A DNA stretch of 64,000 nucleotides, taken from positions 6,882,523 through 6,946,522 of the forward strand of contig OY725489.1 of the NCBI GenBank assembly GCA_963281255.1. Reading direction: 5' to 3'. The position numbers and the translations under genes were made by a program. The number at the start of each line of letters is the position of its first letter. The stretch's first letter is position 1. The notes beneath the pieces are model-generated. The model had not been told where the DNA came from. It searched no databases and saw only the letters and a program-made list of their open reading frames with translations. This DNA comes from Aphrocallistes beatrix (taxonomy: Eukaryota > Porifera > Hexactinellida > Sceptrulophora > Aphrocallistidae). Of the stretch, positions 44,300 through 53,809 are shown one piece after another.

Positions 44300-45115
44300 C
44301 CACAATTTTTAGAATAGCCAACTGAGCCTCATCCAAATGCTCCAGGTGCGTATCGAAACTGGGCGAGTGGACACATGTGTCATCAACAAACGCCTGTACA
44401 TTCGGACATCCTCATAGAGCCTGGTCTACCGCTCGCTGATAGGTAGTCTGTGAGTTTGACAATCCAAAAGGCATGCGGTTGAATTCAAACTGGCCCGCGC
44501 TGAAACAAACGCAGTGAACTCCCTATGCTTTTCCTTCACAGGCACGCTCCAGTATGCGGATGCCCCATCCAGTGTAGAGAATACAGTTGCCCCTCCCATA
44601 CGATCGAAAACATCTCGGAGATCCTGCATCGGATAGGCATCTCGCTTTGTCACATCGTTGAGATCCCGATAATCTACGGCAAATCGATGGGTCCCGTCCT
44701 TTTTCTTCACTAAGATCATCCGACTCGCCCAAGAGGAAGAAGAGGGACGATGATCCCATTCTCGAGCATTTCATCTATCTGCTTGGATACCTCCGCCTCA
44801 ATTTCCGGAGAAACACGCAACGGCCGGCTTCTGGTCGGCCGCTTCCAGAAGTGTGATAACGTGTTCCGCGGTTCCAATTTCGCGCGTGCTCTTCGGGTTC
44901 TCCGCGAAAACGTCTTTCCATCTCGACAGTACCTTGCGTATGGCTGTCTCTTCTCGCGGTGATAGTTTCGGGTTTATATCGAACCTGGCCTCCAAGCTAT
45001 CTCCCTCCTTTCCCATCTCAGTCTGCATATTTTCTGCTCTAGTCGCCGTGTATCCCCCGCGTGCCGCAGCTAAAGAGGTTTTCCAAAAACCACCTAGCCT
45101 AACTCTCATGTTTTC
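44300..45115 (-). pseudogene. Ty3/gypsy reverse transcriptase fragment
   Basis: Downstream of the protease on the minus strand. The linker 45109-44798 (LSPREETAIRKVLSRWKDVF, AENPKST) leads into the RT. It is shifted at about 44790, then reads RMILVKKKDGTHRFAVDYRD, LNDVTKRDAYP, STLDGASAYWSVPVKEKHRE and TAFVSARG. After another shift come FNRMPFGLSN and FVDDTCVHSP, the catalytic (F/Y)VDD box. RNase H and integrase do not follow, because a Tc1 fragment abuts. Dead. Confidence 0.88.
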
Positions 45116-45720
45116 CTAATCGAAAGTAGTATTCTTGAAGCGCGCGAGAAACCTTCGCCCCAATATAACCACCCTATTGTTAGTATCGAATACTTCGATT
45201 TCGTGTTCTAGTGGTCGACCATCCCCCACATCTATCGCCACGCAGGCCGTACCACAGACCGCAAGCGATGTCCGCCCTAGCCCATACACTTGACTGTACT
45301 TTGTGCTGTAAGGGATATTCATCTTTTGTACGGTGCCTCTGTCCACCACCGAAGGATCCGCCCCTGTGTCCATCATTACATTGATAGGTTTGCCGTTCCA
45401 TTTAACTGGTACCACAACCGCCATCTCATGTACAACACCATGCTGCGTCGTGGCCTGAAATACCCCTCTTCGACTGTGTATGTGGGCAATAGCGGACCTC
45501 GTGTCCTCTTTCGCCACATTTCGCACAGTGCCGTTCCGGGCATTGGGCCATAAAGTGCCTGTCCGAGTCGCAAATAAAGCACCAACCCTTCTTAGGGAAT
45601 TGGCTTGCCGGATGTTCCTTGTAGGTCCATCCCGCCTCCCCATTGCCCCTTTGCTGCGTGTCGCATCCTTATATGTATAGAAACAGTGGAGAGCTAACAT
45701 TCAAGAACAAATACAACGTA
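45116..45720 (-). pseudogene. Ty3/gypsy gag zinc knuckles and protease
   Basis: One minus-strand frame (about 45610-45490) encodes two CX2CX4HX4C knuckles, CFICDSDRHFMAQC and CAKCGERGHEVRYC. The overlapping frame (194 codons, 45700-45116) encodes the aspartic protease with VMMDTGADPSVV, and VVILGRRFLARF at the end. The gag frame stops just after the knuckles, so protease is in a different frame, as with programmed frameshifting; decay could give the same picture. Upstream gag and LTR are missing at about 45720. Confidence 0.88.
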
Positions 45721-46083
45721 AAAGTAAAAAGGAACCATATGGCAGAGAAAGAAAATAACCATAACATTGATATATAATTTATTGGAACGTAGACTAGTTT
45801 CATATAGTTATGCGCATCAAACAAATGATGAATTAGATTTGGAAATTGTTCAGTGAAAAGGCCTTATTGAAGTAGGCTATGCTATATTATAACTTAAACG
45901 ATCCATAATATGTGCAGAACAATACTAAAGCTAAATTCACGTTTGACATTATTTGCTTCTTCCCAACACTTATCAAGGCTGCTTAAAACATGTATTTTAT
46001 TAAATGAAATGCATGCATTGTGCATCTTGGCCCAACTATCATCCAATTCGATTTGATCGATCTTTATTTCTTTATTCATTATT
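45721..46083. other. Unassigned; solitary CATAGCC-family right end
   Basis: AAGGCCTTATTGAAGTAGGC, then TATG, ending at 45881, is the inverse of the CATAGCC terminus. No partner with a matching 7-bp duplication was found. Confidence 0.45.
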
Positions 46084-46235
46084 AATTTACTATTTAACCC
46101 CATATGTCCGCCGGATGCGCACTTTGGGCGCATGTGGTCATATTGATTAATTATAAGGGAGATTCGCTTGCTTGCACTGCGCGGGTGGCGAACACTTCTT
46201 GTCCGCATGAGGCGCCCTTTGGGCTCCTATGGTTC
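46084..46235 (-). mobile_element. Duplicated HLE-A 3'-end fragments
   Basis: Two partial hairpin blocks lie in tandem, each with GGCGCCCTTTGGGC-like or GCGCACTTTGGGCGC sequence. The first leads into TGATTAATTATAAGGGAGA. Confidence 0.65.
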
Positions 46236-46261
46236 ATTATTTATTAGTATACATGTTGCAG

Positions 46262-46360
46262 TGTATTAGAGAATTTAGTGTGTTCGCGAATACATCATTA
46301 TTATTTGGTGTGTTTGCGTACACTCTAAATTATTTGGTGTGTTCGCGAACACATCAAATA
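46262..46360. repeat. Three GTGTTCGCGAACAC-type palindromes
   Basis: Three ~30-bp units carry GTGTGTTCGCGAATAC, GTGTGTTTGCGTACAC and the perfect 16-bp palindrome TGTGTTCGCGAACACA, separated by ATCATTATTATTTG-like spacers. Could be a MITE end, a protein-binding array or chance; not assigned. Confidence 0.5.
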
Positions 46361-46712
46361 CAAACAATGTATTAGAGTACTAAATATACTATGGGTCAAT
46401 TTAAATAGTTTGTCAACACCAGTGTAGTAATAATAAACGTTATTTGAAATTCTTTTGTCAGATAATGTCAGAAAGCATTCTAAAGGAGTTCTAGCGTCAT
46501 AGTACAATAAAATTGTATTTTAGAGAAACCAAATAAATATAAGAAATTAGAAATGTCTTTGAAATAATTTAGAAAGAGAATCAAAAAACACTAAACCAGC
46601 TCCTTTCTGACTGGTTACTTTTTTTAATAACAATGGAACCACGAAACCTTACATTGGTTAGAGATCCCTTTACTACCTTTGTAGTAATATATTTGACGGT
46701 TTTATTATAAAA
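46361..46712. other. Unassigned AT-rich DNA
   Basis: Nothing recognised. Confidence 0.5.
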
Positions 46713-47398
46713 CAAGCGCGCTTCGCTTGCTTGCGCTGCACGGCTTACGGACACTTTGTGTCCACAGAGTCGCCCTTCGGGCGCCTGGATTTACTCAATC
46801 TAGCTTATTTTGGGAATTTGTTTACTTTATCTAAATATTGTAGACAAAAGTTAACAAATAATTTATAGATCTGAAAATATGATATTCGAATTCCACACCC
46901 CTAAAAACCCCAAACCATATGTCAACCGTTGGAAGCAAGTCTCTAGCTTATTTTTGTAATTTGTTTACTTTATGTATCTAATGTAAACAAAAGTAAACAA
47001 ATAATTTATCATATACATCTGAAAATATGATTTTCTAAATCCACTCCCCTAAAAACCCCATGTCACCCTTTGGAAGCTAGTCTCTAGCTTATTTTTCAAA
47101 ATTCGTCAAATGGTGTGAAATATGTATATAAAGGTGTGAAAATATGCACATAATCTTTTATATTGCTAAACACTATAATACATTTAAGATATCAAACATA
47201 AGTCATGGCTTTGAAGTATTAATAACAATGACGATATATCGTAATGTGGTACAATGATTTCTATTGTGATAGTGTAGTCATTTATTTTGTATAGAAAAGG
47301 TGTGAAAAATTGTTTTCCATTTTTTTGCAGAAGTGTGAAGATTTCGCTTAGAACTTAATCGTAGTCATATCATTTGACACCTACATGCCAATTTTGTA
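46713..47398 (-). mobile_element. HLE-B copy missing its 5' end
   Basis: 3' end CAAGCGCGCTTCGCTTGC with stem CGCCC-TTC-GGGCG, two internal units, GGTGTGAAATATG, and CACCTACATGCCAATTTTG where it stops. Confidence 0.8.
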
Positions 47399-47646
47399 TA
47401 TTCCGTCTTTATACAGAACTTCTCATTCCACGTGTTTGTATAAATACATCAAGCATCAGAGATATCTAACCTTAAAAAATAGCATAAGAGAGACAAATTG
47501 ACCAATACATCATTTATTCTACCTGATTCAATTTAATCGTAAAATACTTTAGTATTGAAATGTGTATATTACTTCACTTGATATTTTCTTTAGTTTCCCG
47601 GCTAACCCAAAGTAATGAAAGATAACTGTCATGTTTTAATCTAATA
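47399..47646. other. Spacer between HLE-B copies
   Basis: No feature recognised. Confidence 0.5.
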
Positions 47647-48699
47647 CAAGCACGCTTCGCTTGCTTGCGCTGCGCGGCTTGCGGACACTGTGTGTCCGCA
47701 GAGTCACCCTGCGGGTGCCTGGAGTTACTCAATCTAACATATTTTGGGATTTTTTTTCTTTATATAATTCTTTTAAACAAAGGTCAACGAAAAATTTCTC
47801 ATATGGATTCGAAAATATAATATTCGAAATCTACAGCACTAAAAACCCCAGGTCAACCGTTGGAAGCTAGTCTCTGGCCTATTTTTGTAATTTGTTTACT
47901 TTATGTATCTATTGTAAACAAAAGTAAACAAATAATTTATCATATCGATCTGAAAATATGATATTCGAAATCTACACCCCTGAAAACCCCATGTCAACCG
48001 TTGGAAGCTAGTTTCTAGCATATTTTTGAGATTTGTTTACTTTATGTATCTATTGTAAACATAAGTAAACAAATTGATCATCAAATTTACTCGAAAATAT
48101 TATATTCAAAATCTACACCCCTGAAAACCCCATGTCAACCGTTGAAAGCAAGTTTCTAGCATATTTTTTGAGATTTGTTTACTTTATGTATCTAATGTAA
48201 ACAAAAGTAAACAAATAATTTATCATATAGATCTGAAAATATGATATTCGAAATCTACACCCCTGAAAACCCCATGTCATCCGTTGGAAGCTAGTCTCTA
48301 GCATTATTTTCAAATTTCAATGGTGTGAAAATATGTATATACAGGTGTGAAAATATGCAGATAATCTTTTTACTGCCAAATACTATAATACATTTAAGAT
48401 ATCAAACATAAGTTGTGGCTTTGAAATATTAATAACAATGACGATCTATTGTATTGTCGTACAATGGTTTCTATTGTGATAGTGTAGTCATATATTTTGT
48501 ATAGAAAAGGTGTGAAAATTTGTTTTCCATTTTTTTTGCAGAGGTGTGAAAATTTCGCTTAGATCTTCGAACTTAATCCTAGATTCATCATTTGACACCT
48601 ACATGCCAATTTTCGTATCTTTACGATTTGCCAATTCTTCAATCAATTCGGACAAACAAACAAACAAACAAATTAATCCTAGCATTTTAATATATAAGA
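47647..48699 (-). mobile_element. HLE-B copy, full length (1053 bp)
   Basis: Best HLE-B copy. The 3' end CAAGCACGCTTCGCTTGC has stems GCGGACAC...GTGTCCGC and CACCC-TGC-GGGTG. Four ~140-bp tandem units (each TTGTTTACTTTATGTATC ... ATGTCAACCGTTGGAAGCTA) follow, then GGTGTGAAAATATGC, AATTCGGACAAACAAACAAA and the 5' terminus at 48699. No ORF. It sits next to the decayed autonomous Helitron. Confidence 0.88.
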
Positions 48700-48914
48700 T
48701 AGTATATGTAAGAATCTAAGATAGAGAATAATAATTGAAAGTGTAAAGGGTAGGGCTTGCCTATCAACCACTCACATTTTATTTCAAATAACACGTCGAA
48801 CATTTGATAGAAACTGAATTTTTATTGTAGATCTACAACTTACATTTCAATCTTTATTTACTTATTTTTCTTTTGCTAGGAAGAAATATTGATTTAAAAT
48901 TTATAATTATAATA
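48700..48914. other. Spacer
   Basis: Nothing recognised. Confidence 0.5.
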
Positions 48915-49246
48915 CAGTACACCCTCGCTAGTCCGAACCTCGTCAATCCGAACCCTCGCTAATCCGAACACTTCATTCTTAAAATCCGAACACCCAAAAT
49001 ATAATTTTATTCGCTTCTATGATTTGAATAAACGTTTATAAACTTAAATTTATCATTAAGATTGAGAAACCTCGTTAAATAAACATTAATAGCGAAATAA
49101 TATCCTTATTATTCTAATAATACAAATTTATTATAATTAATGCCCTATTGAATTAGTGTTATTTCACTAATCGGAACAAATTCACTAATCCGAACGATTT
49201 TTTCGAACATTGGAACAGAGTTGTTCGGATTAGCGAGGGTGTACTG
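48915..49246. mobile_element. Pogo/Tigger-type MITE, 332 bp, copy 2
   Basis: CAGTACACCCTCGCTAGTCC and inverse, with TA at 48913-48914 and 49247-49248. Same length as copy 1 (2371-2702). Confidence 0.88.
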
Positions 49247-50640
49247 TACTCAGCATTTTCAAGAAAGTGATTTTAAATAATATCTAAATTCATTTACATA
49301 CATTAAAAAGTAAAGATATAAGCTGACTATCTGAAGCATTTAGAAATTACTTTTTCCCTTCTACTTGCGAAGCCTTGAGATGTAATATAATTAAATAAAT
49401 AAAGGTAAATATATAGCTACCAATATAAGGGATTGAGGTCATTTTAACTTACTTATTAACAACTGGGCTTGTTGCCCGGCTGGTTGAGGGGGTCGGACTT
49501 GGGGGCCGGCCGATTGAGGGGGTCGGATCTGAGGGCCGGCTTTCCCCCTTTTCTCCCCTGGGACCTAGAAAACTTTTATTAAGATTAGTAGTCACAATGA
49601 ATATTTCATTCAATTGATAAAAATACTTTTAACTTACAATTTTTCAGATTTCTTTGACCCTAGAGAAGTTATTAGAAACAGTAAGAAATTATCAAATCTG
49701 ACATTAGCCTGGACGTACACGTCCAGGCTTTGGCAGTGTTGCTAATCCTTTTTCTTCCCCTCCTCCTCCTGCCCTTTGATTTCGACATCTAATGTTATTA
49801 TAAGAATTTGAGAAATGGATAAACTTATCAAGTCAAATCTTTTCTCGTAAATGATTGAGTTCTAATTGATTGTATGATAGTATAATTCGACTTTAATTTA
49901 TCCATTATTTTGGTTGTATATTGCATGATTTATGCAATTGTCCATATTCAATGTAAAGTTCCCCTATAAATCCAGTCCCTCAGGGTTCTCTTAATGATAT
50001 TAAGAGGAGTGCAGTTGGTACACACTCTATACCTTTCCCCGAATTTATCGATCCATTCACGGTGAGTATAAATCATATTGAAATGATTTCTATACTTTAA
50101 ATAATTCAATAATTCGCATGCTTACGCAAAGGGGAGCCAAGCACAAATCAAACCTTCAGATATTTGCTAATAGAAATAGTAATTATATAGTTACTATCAC
50201 ATGTGCACTATAGTGGCCACAAAAAGCAAGCTAATAATATGCACTACTAAATTAGATACATAACATCGAGCAAACTAATTGCAACTACCATATAAGGGAT
50301 TAGTACAACACTTTAACAAATACTACCTCAGTAGAATAGTTTAAAGATAATGTAATTAATCCAATTGGGAACCTACCACTCTACCTATCGAATTACTACC
50401 GATATAGCAAATCTTCAAGGCAAAGCGATCGATTCACCATTGGGAACCCTACCACTCCGCCTATCGAATTTCTCCCGATGTTGCAAATCTTCAAGGCAGA
50501 GTGATCGATTCACCAATAGGAACCCTACCACTCTACTTATCTGAATTACTACAGAAGTAAGATTCAGATAAAACATGCATAATAATCTGTAGAACGACTA
50601 ATATGTCACTCTCTCCTGTAATAGAAGCATCCAGTCTCTG
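49247..50640. other. Region 3' of the Helitron: GC repeats, hairpin, tandem repeat
   Basis: Two 30-bp G-rich units starting CCGGC (49476, 49506) and a third start at 49536. A perfect 11-bp hairpin AGCCTGGACGT/ACGTCCAGGCT at 49706-49729. A TATA-like CCCCTATAAATCC at about 49962 that precedes a GGTGAGTATAAA donor-like site. A ~76-bp tandem repeat (2.5 units) at 50365-50555 with CTACCACTCTACCTATCGAA. These may belong to the decayed Helitron, whose 3' end I cannot place. Confidence 0.45.
50365..50555. repeat. ~76-bp tandem repeat, 2.5 units
   Basis: Units start at 50365, 50440 and 50517. Each has GGGAACC(C)TACCACTC and AATCTTCAAGGCA with GATCGATTCACCA. No coding frame. Confidence 0.7.
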
Positions 50641-50649
50641 GAATGATTG

Positions 50650-51220
50650 CCATAGACTCACCATACTAACGAATAGTACACAAAAATAAGACGTTTAGTA
50701 AACGATCTTAAAGTCAAGCGAGTGACATTACACAAACCCTGAGCAGAATCAAGATGAGAGAGGAACTTTCATTCTCGAATGTACATTCCTGCCACCATTT
50801 AGGAAGAGTGCCGCAATACCTGAAGAAGCCATTGTGAGGGCAATCTCTCTCCTAGAACGGACCTTAGCTAACAGTGTTTTATAAACGAAAGTTTCACTTG
50901 TACCGTCAGGTCCGTCCACGAAGAACACCTTAGGATAGACCGCGGAATCATCAATGGCTTACTTCACAGTGTTGAAGACAATCAATTGGTCTGCATTGAG
51001 TATTGGCACATTGACACGCACCATTTCCAACAGATCACTAACAATAATCAAGTTCATTCTGAATGATTCTGGGTTCTTCGTACGGATTACGCATATGCTT
51101 AGGGATAGGCATACCTGGGTAATCCTCTAAAGACTTTCCATGTCTCTGTAAGCTATTCTCAATATCAACAAATATACAGTTTAAAATGTGCTCATCCAAT
51201 TGGACATCAAGAACTACTCG
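50650..51220 (-). pseudogene. Helitron PIF1-like helicase part, Walker A mutated
   Basis: Minus strand: HMRNPYEEPRIIQNELDY, then after shifts LIVFNTV, VFFVDGPDGTSETFVYKTLL, AKVRSRREIALTMASSGIAA and VHSRMKVPLSS. These follow the Helitron helicase order up to motif Ia. The P-loop, normally GPGGTGKT, reads GPDGTSET, so the ATP-binding Lys is replaced by Glu. A deletion then joins the frame to GLCNVTRLTL, which belongs near the C-terminus. The rest of the helicase is missing. Confidence 0.85.
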
Positions 51221-51841
51221 CTAAGCACGACACAGAAAGTCCTCAGATAAAGATGCTTGATGGTGTTCCCAAACGGCTAAGAGATCAGTTGGGACACTAA
51301 ATAGGAGGATCGTGACAAAGAGTTGCCGCATCTGTTGGGGCATCGCAGAAACAACCGCTTCTGCCAAACACTGATCTAACTCCGTGTCATCTTCCAACAA
51401 TCCAAGTCTGCGCACGGCCTCCTTGAAGCTTTCACAGACAGTACCATCAGAGAGTACGGATGTCCTGATTACTCGTATATCCTGTGACATGGTTGAGGAG
51501 CATTCTTAGATAAAAACGCTCCCCTTCACCGGGATGAACTGCATACATGCGACCTATCATGGTGTCATGCCTCTTTACTCTCAACTTCCATTCGCGCTTC
51601 GATTTATCCCATGCAACTCATCCTGGAAATTAGTATATGTAACCTCCCTAACGTAATGGAATCCCTGGTTTGCAACAAACCACAAGTCAAAGTGTTGTGC
51701 CTTTGTCGGCTCAACGCATCATCAAGCTCAGCCTGCTCTGGGAAATATACTTGCTGCTGATTCTCAAGATGCAGAGCTAATCTCAACACATGTGGCAGAT
51801 TCGCATGGAGCTCATACGCAAAGGTACGATCACACCATTTG
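51221..51841 (-). pseudogene. Helitron Rep-helicase linker region
   Basis: From 51840 down: WCDRTFAYELHANLPHVLRL, LHLENQQQVYF, then KREWKLR, IGRMYAVHPGEGERFYLRML, LNHVTGYTS, and after a shift CESFKEAVRRLGLLEDDTEL, DQCLAEAVVSA, MRQLFVTILLFSVP. This corresponds to the region between Rep and helicase in Helitron proteins (GRMY.V.P..GERFYLR.LL, ..F.EA...LGLLEDD). Two frameshifts and a stop. Confidence 0.88.
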
Positions 51842-52237
51842 ATGAATTTTGAAAATAATGCTAGAAACTTGCTTTCAACGGTTGACATGGGGTTTTCAGG
51901 GGTGTAGATTTCGAATATCATATTTTCAGATCGATATAATAAATTATTTGTTTATTTTTATTTACAATAGATACATAAAGTAAACAAATTACAAAAATAG
52001 GCCAGAGACTAGCTTCCAACGGTTGACATGGGGTTTTTAGTGCTGTAGATTTCGAATATTATATTTTCGGATCCATATGATAAATTTTTCGTTGACCTTT
52101 GTTTGAAATATTTATATAATGGAAAAAAATCCCAAAATATGTTAGATTAAGTAACTCCAGGCACCCACAGGGTGACTCTGCGGACACGCAGTGTCCGCAA
52201 GCCGCGCAGCACAAGCAAGCGAAGCGAAGCGTGCTTG
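51842..52237 (+). mobile_element. HLE-B 3' half inserted in the Helitron gene
   Basis: Two internal units and the hairpin end (stem CACCC/GGGTG, GCGGACACGCAGTGTCCGC) finish at GCGTGCTTG then T. It separates LLLKFNAH of the Rep region from WCDRTF of the linker, so it landed in or next to the Helitron reading frame. Orientation is opposite to the gene. The 5' half is absent. Confidence 0.85.
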
Positions 52238-53056
52238 TGAGCATTAAACTTCAACAATAAAAATGGATTGTAGGATACAACCCATCTATTATCCAAGTTT
52301 GCCCACCCACAATAACAGCACGGTAGTCGTTTCCACGACAATCGTGCTGTTATTGTGGGTGGGGCACAATGGGTAGCCATCTTCAGACGTTGTAGTAACT
52401 GCTGAAAATGCCTTTGGGAATCTCTTAGAGCATTTCCCGTCTTTTAAACAGGGAGCGCTCTAATTGGCTGCACCACATGCACCGCACCATGCATTATACA
52501 GCGTTTAACGATAGCGGGCAGTCGAGTTTGCAGAATCGGGTCAGGGAGCTCAGCACACACAATTCTAATCATACACACACGGTTCCCTGGGCTTATCATG
52601 ATCCAATAGTAGTATAATCAGAATGTGCGCCTGAGGAAGACCTCTCTTTTGGAATTCAATAGCATAAACATGGGAAAGGGGTTTACCCAAAACGTGTTTA
52701 TTCATAAGATCCGAAATCAATTCTCTCAATTTTAATCTAAATACTCTAACTACTAAAAACTACTAAAGTTCAGACGCTTTCTGATCTAATATGAAAGCGG
52801 ACGTAATCTCCTCCCATTGCAGATTACATGTAAATGTAATGAAATAGTCTGGTTTACCATATTTCTGGACTATACTCATTGCATCCTGGTACAGCTCGAA
52901 CATCTGCCATGGAGAGCCAGTACAGGACAATACTATCAGGAACTTCGGTGTCAATAATTGACCTAGCAACATTATAGACAATGCGAGATTTAACTCTCTT
53001 AGCATATAACTTATCCTGGTACTTCTGACGTGAGCAGGCTTGCTCTTCCGTTTCAC
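52238..53056 (-). pseudogene. Helitron Rep (HUH nuclease) domain region
   Basis: Minus strand: SCTGSPWQMFELYQDAMSIV, QKYGKPDYFITFTCNLQWEE at 52960-52800, then after shifts KLRELISDLMNKHVLGKP, YAIEFQKRGLPQAHILIILL, CAELPDP, MHGAVHVVQPIRA, and DNRWVVSYNPFLLLKFNAH. This is the Helitron-like N-terminal domain. The Rep metal-binding H-x-H pattern is only represented by QAHIL (H-Q-H reduced to Q-A-H). A perfect 21-bp hairpin replaces the normally conserved stretch before DNRWVV. Confidence 0.88.
52302..52363. repeat. Perfect 21-bp inverted repeat inside the Helitron Rep frame
   Basis: CCCACCCACAATAACAGCAC-G (52302-52322) is repeated inverted at 52343-52363, with a 20-nt loop. The frame stays open through it. 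Confidence 0.8.
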
Positions 53057-53480
53057 AGGCTATCTTCCAGGCCTGTCGATCCCTCTGGTCTAGGAGACGA
53101 ACTTCGTGAGCGTCCTCCGTCTCACTGTCTAAGCGGAATATATGACGATCCCACAGGTCTAGGAGACGAACTTCGCAAGCGTCCTCTGTCTCACTGTCTA
53201 AGCGGAATGTATGACGATCCCGCAGGTCTAGGAGACAACTTCGCGAGCCTCCACCGTCTCACTGTCTAATCTAGAAGCCTGAAGCAGACTCAGTCAAGGC
53301 AGCGTGCAACTCTCTTCGTCGGAGTCTCAGCTCGCAACCGAGAACCCAGCGGTTCAACCAAATCTCTCAGGCGGGCTCTTCTCCCTGTAGGCGTCTCTTT
53401 TTTCAAGTGAAGTCGAGTGCGTTCTCGCATTTCTCGAAGACGCCTCCCTTTGGACTTCGGGGTTAGGACTCTTAAACGCA
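53057..53480 (-). pseudogene. Helitron N-terminal Arg-rich repeat region
   Basis: Minus strand: REMRERTRLHLKKETPTGRR, ARLRDL, SRLRAETPTKRVARCLD and, in another frame, three ~60-bp units (about 53270-53075) giving RLDSETEDACEVRLLDL. Such R-E-T-P-x-x-R-x-x-R-L repeats precede the Rep domain in many animal Helitrons. The start codon of the original protein is not identified. Confidence 0.7.
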
Positions 53481-53809
53481 GCATATTATGTTCACGGTCA
53501 TGTTACTGGCAAAGGATTCCTTCTTGAGGAGTTTCTTTGTATCGAACTTTCCTCACTCTTCCAGCTATAGTGCAACTTTTACGGGTTGGGCGCCCATGTT
53601 TATTCAATTTAGGCATACTCTAATTTGGAAATTCAGAAATATTCGGACAAAAGCAACTCAAAAAGCATTTTCGCTTTTATTGAAATAGTAATGGCCTACT
53701 AGGAATGGCAATAGTAATGCATGATTACGTGATTGCTTGGAAGAAATATTTCATGTATTAAAATTCTACAACTAAATTGGTAAATTAGTAAACATTCTCT
53801 AAAGTTCGG
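53481..53809. other. Unassigned
   Basis: No feature recognised upstream of the Helitron coding relics. Confidence 0.4.

Noticed and set aside
44107-45119. Plus-strand ORFs at 44107-44325, 44525-44962 and 44853-45119
   Set aside because: They are antisense shadows of the Tc1 and Ty3/gypsy relics, which have clear motifs on the minus strand.
22000-45720. One gypsy element spread from the RNase H (22 kb) to the RT (45 kb)
   Set aside because: Orientation differs (plus versus minus), and 22 kb of other elements separate them. No shared LTRs.
38250-45881. A large CATAGCC element from 38247 to 45881
   Set aside because: The left end is diverged, the flanking 7-mers do not match, and a near-complete CATAGCC element lies inside.
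49940-50075. TATA-like promoter and LTR start near CCCCTATAAATCC
   Set aside because: No matching second LTR, no TG...CA ends and no primer-binding site were found. AT-rich DNA gives such boxes by chance, so it is only mentioned.
53030-53269. Plus-strand 79-codon ORF with repeated DDPTGLGDELRKRPLSHCLSG
   Set aside because: It is the antisense of the ~60-bp repeats that encode the Arg-rich Helitron N-terminus on the minus strand.
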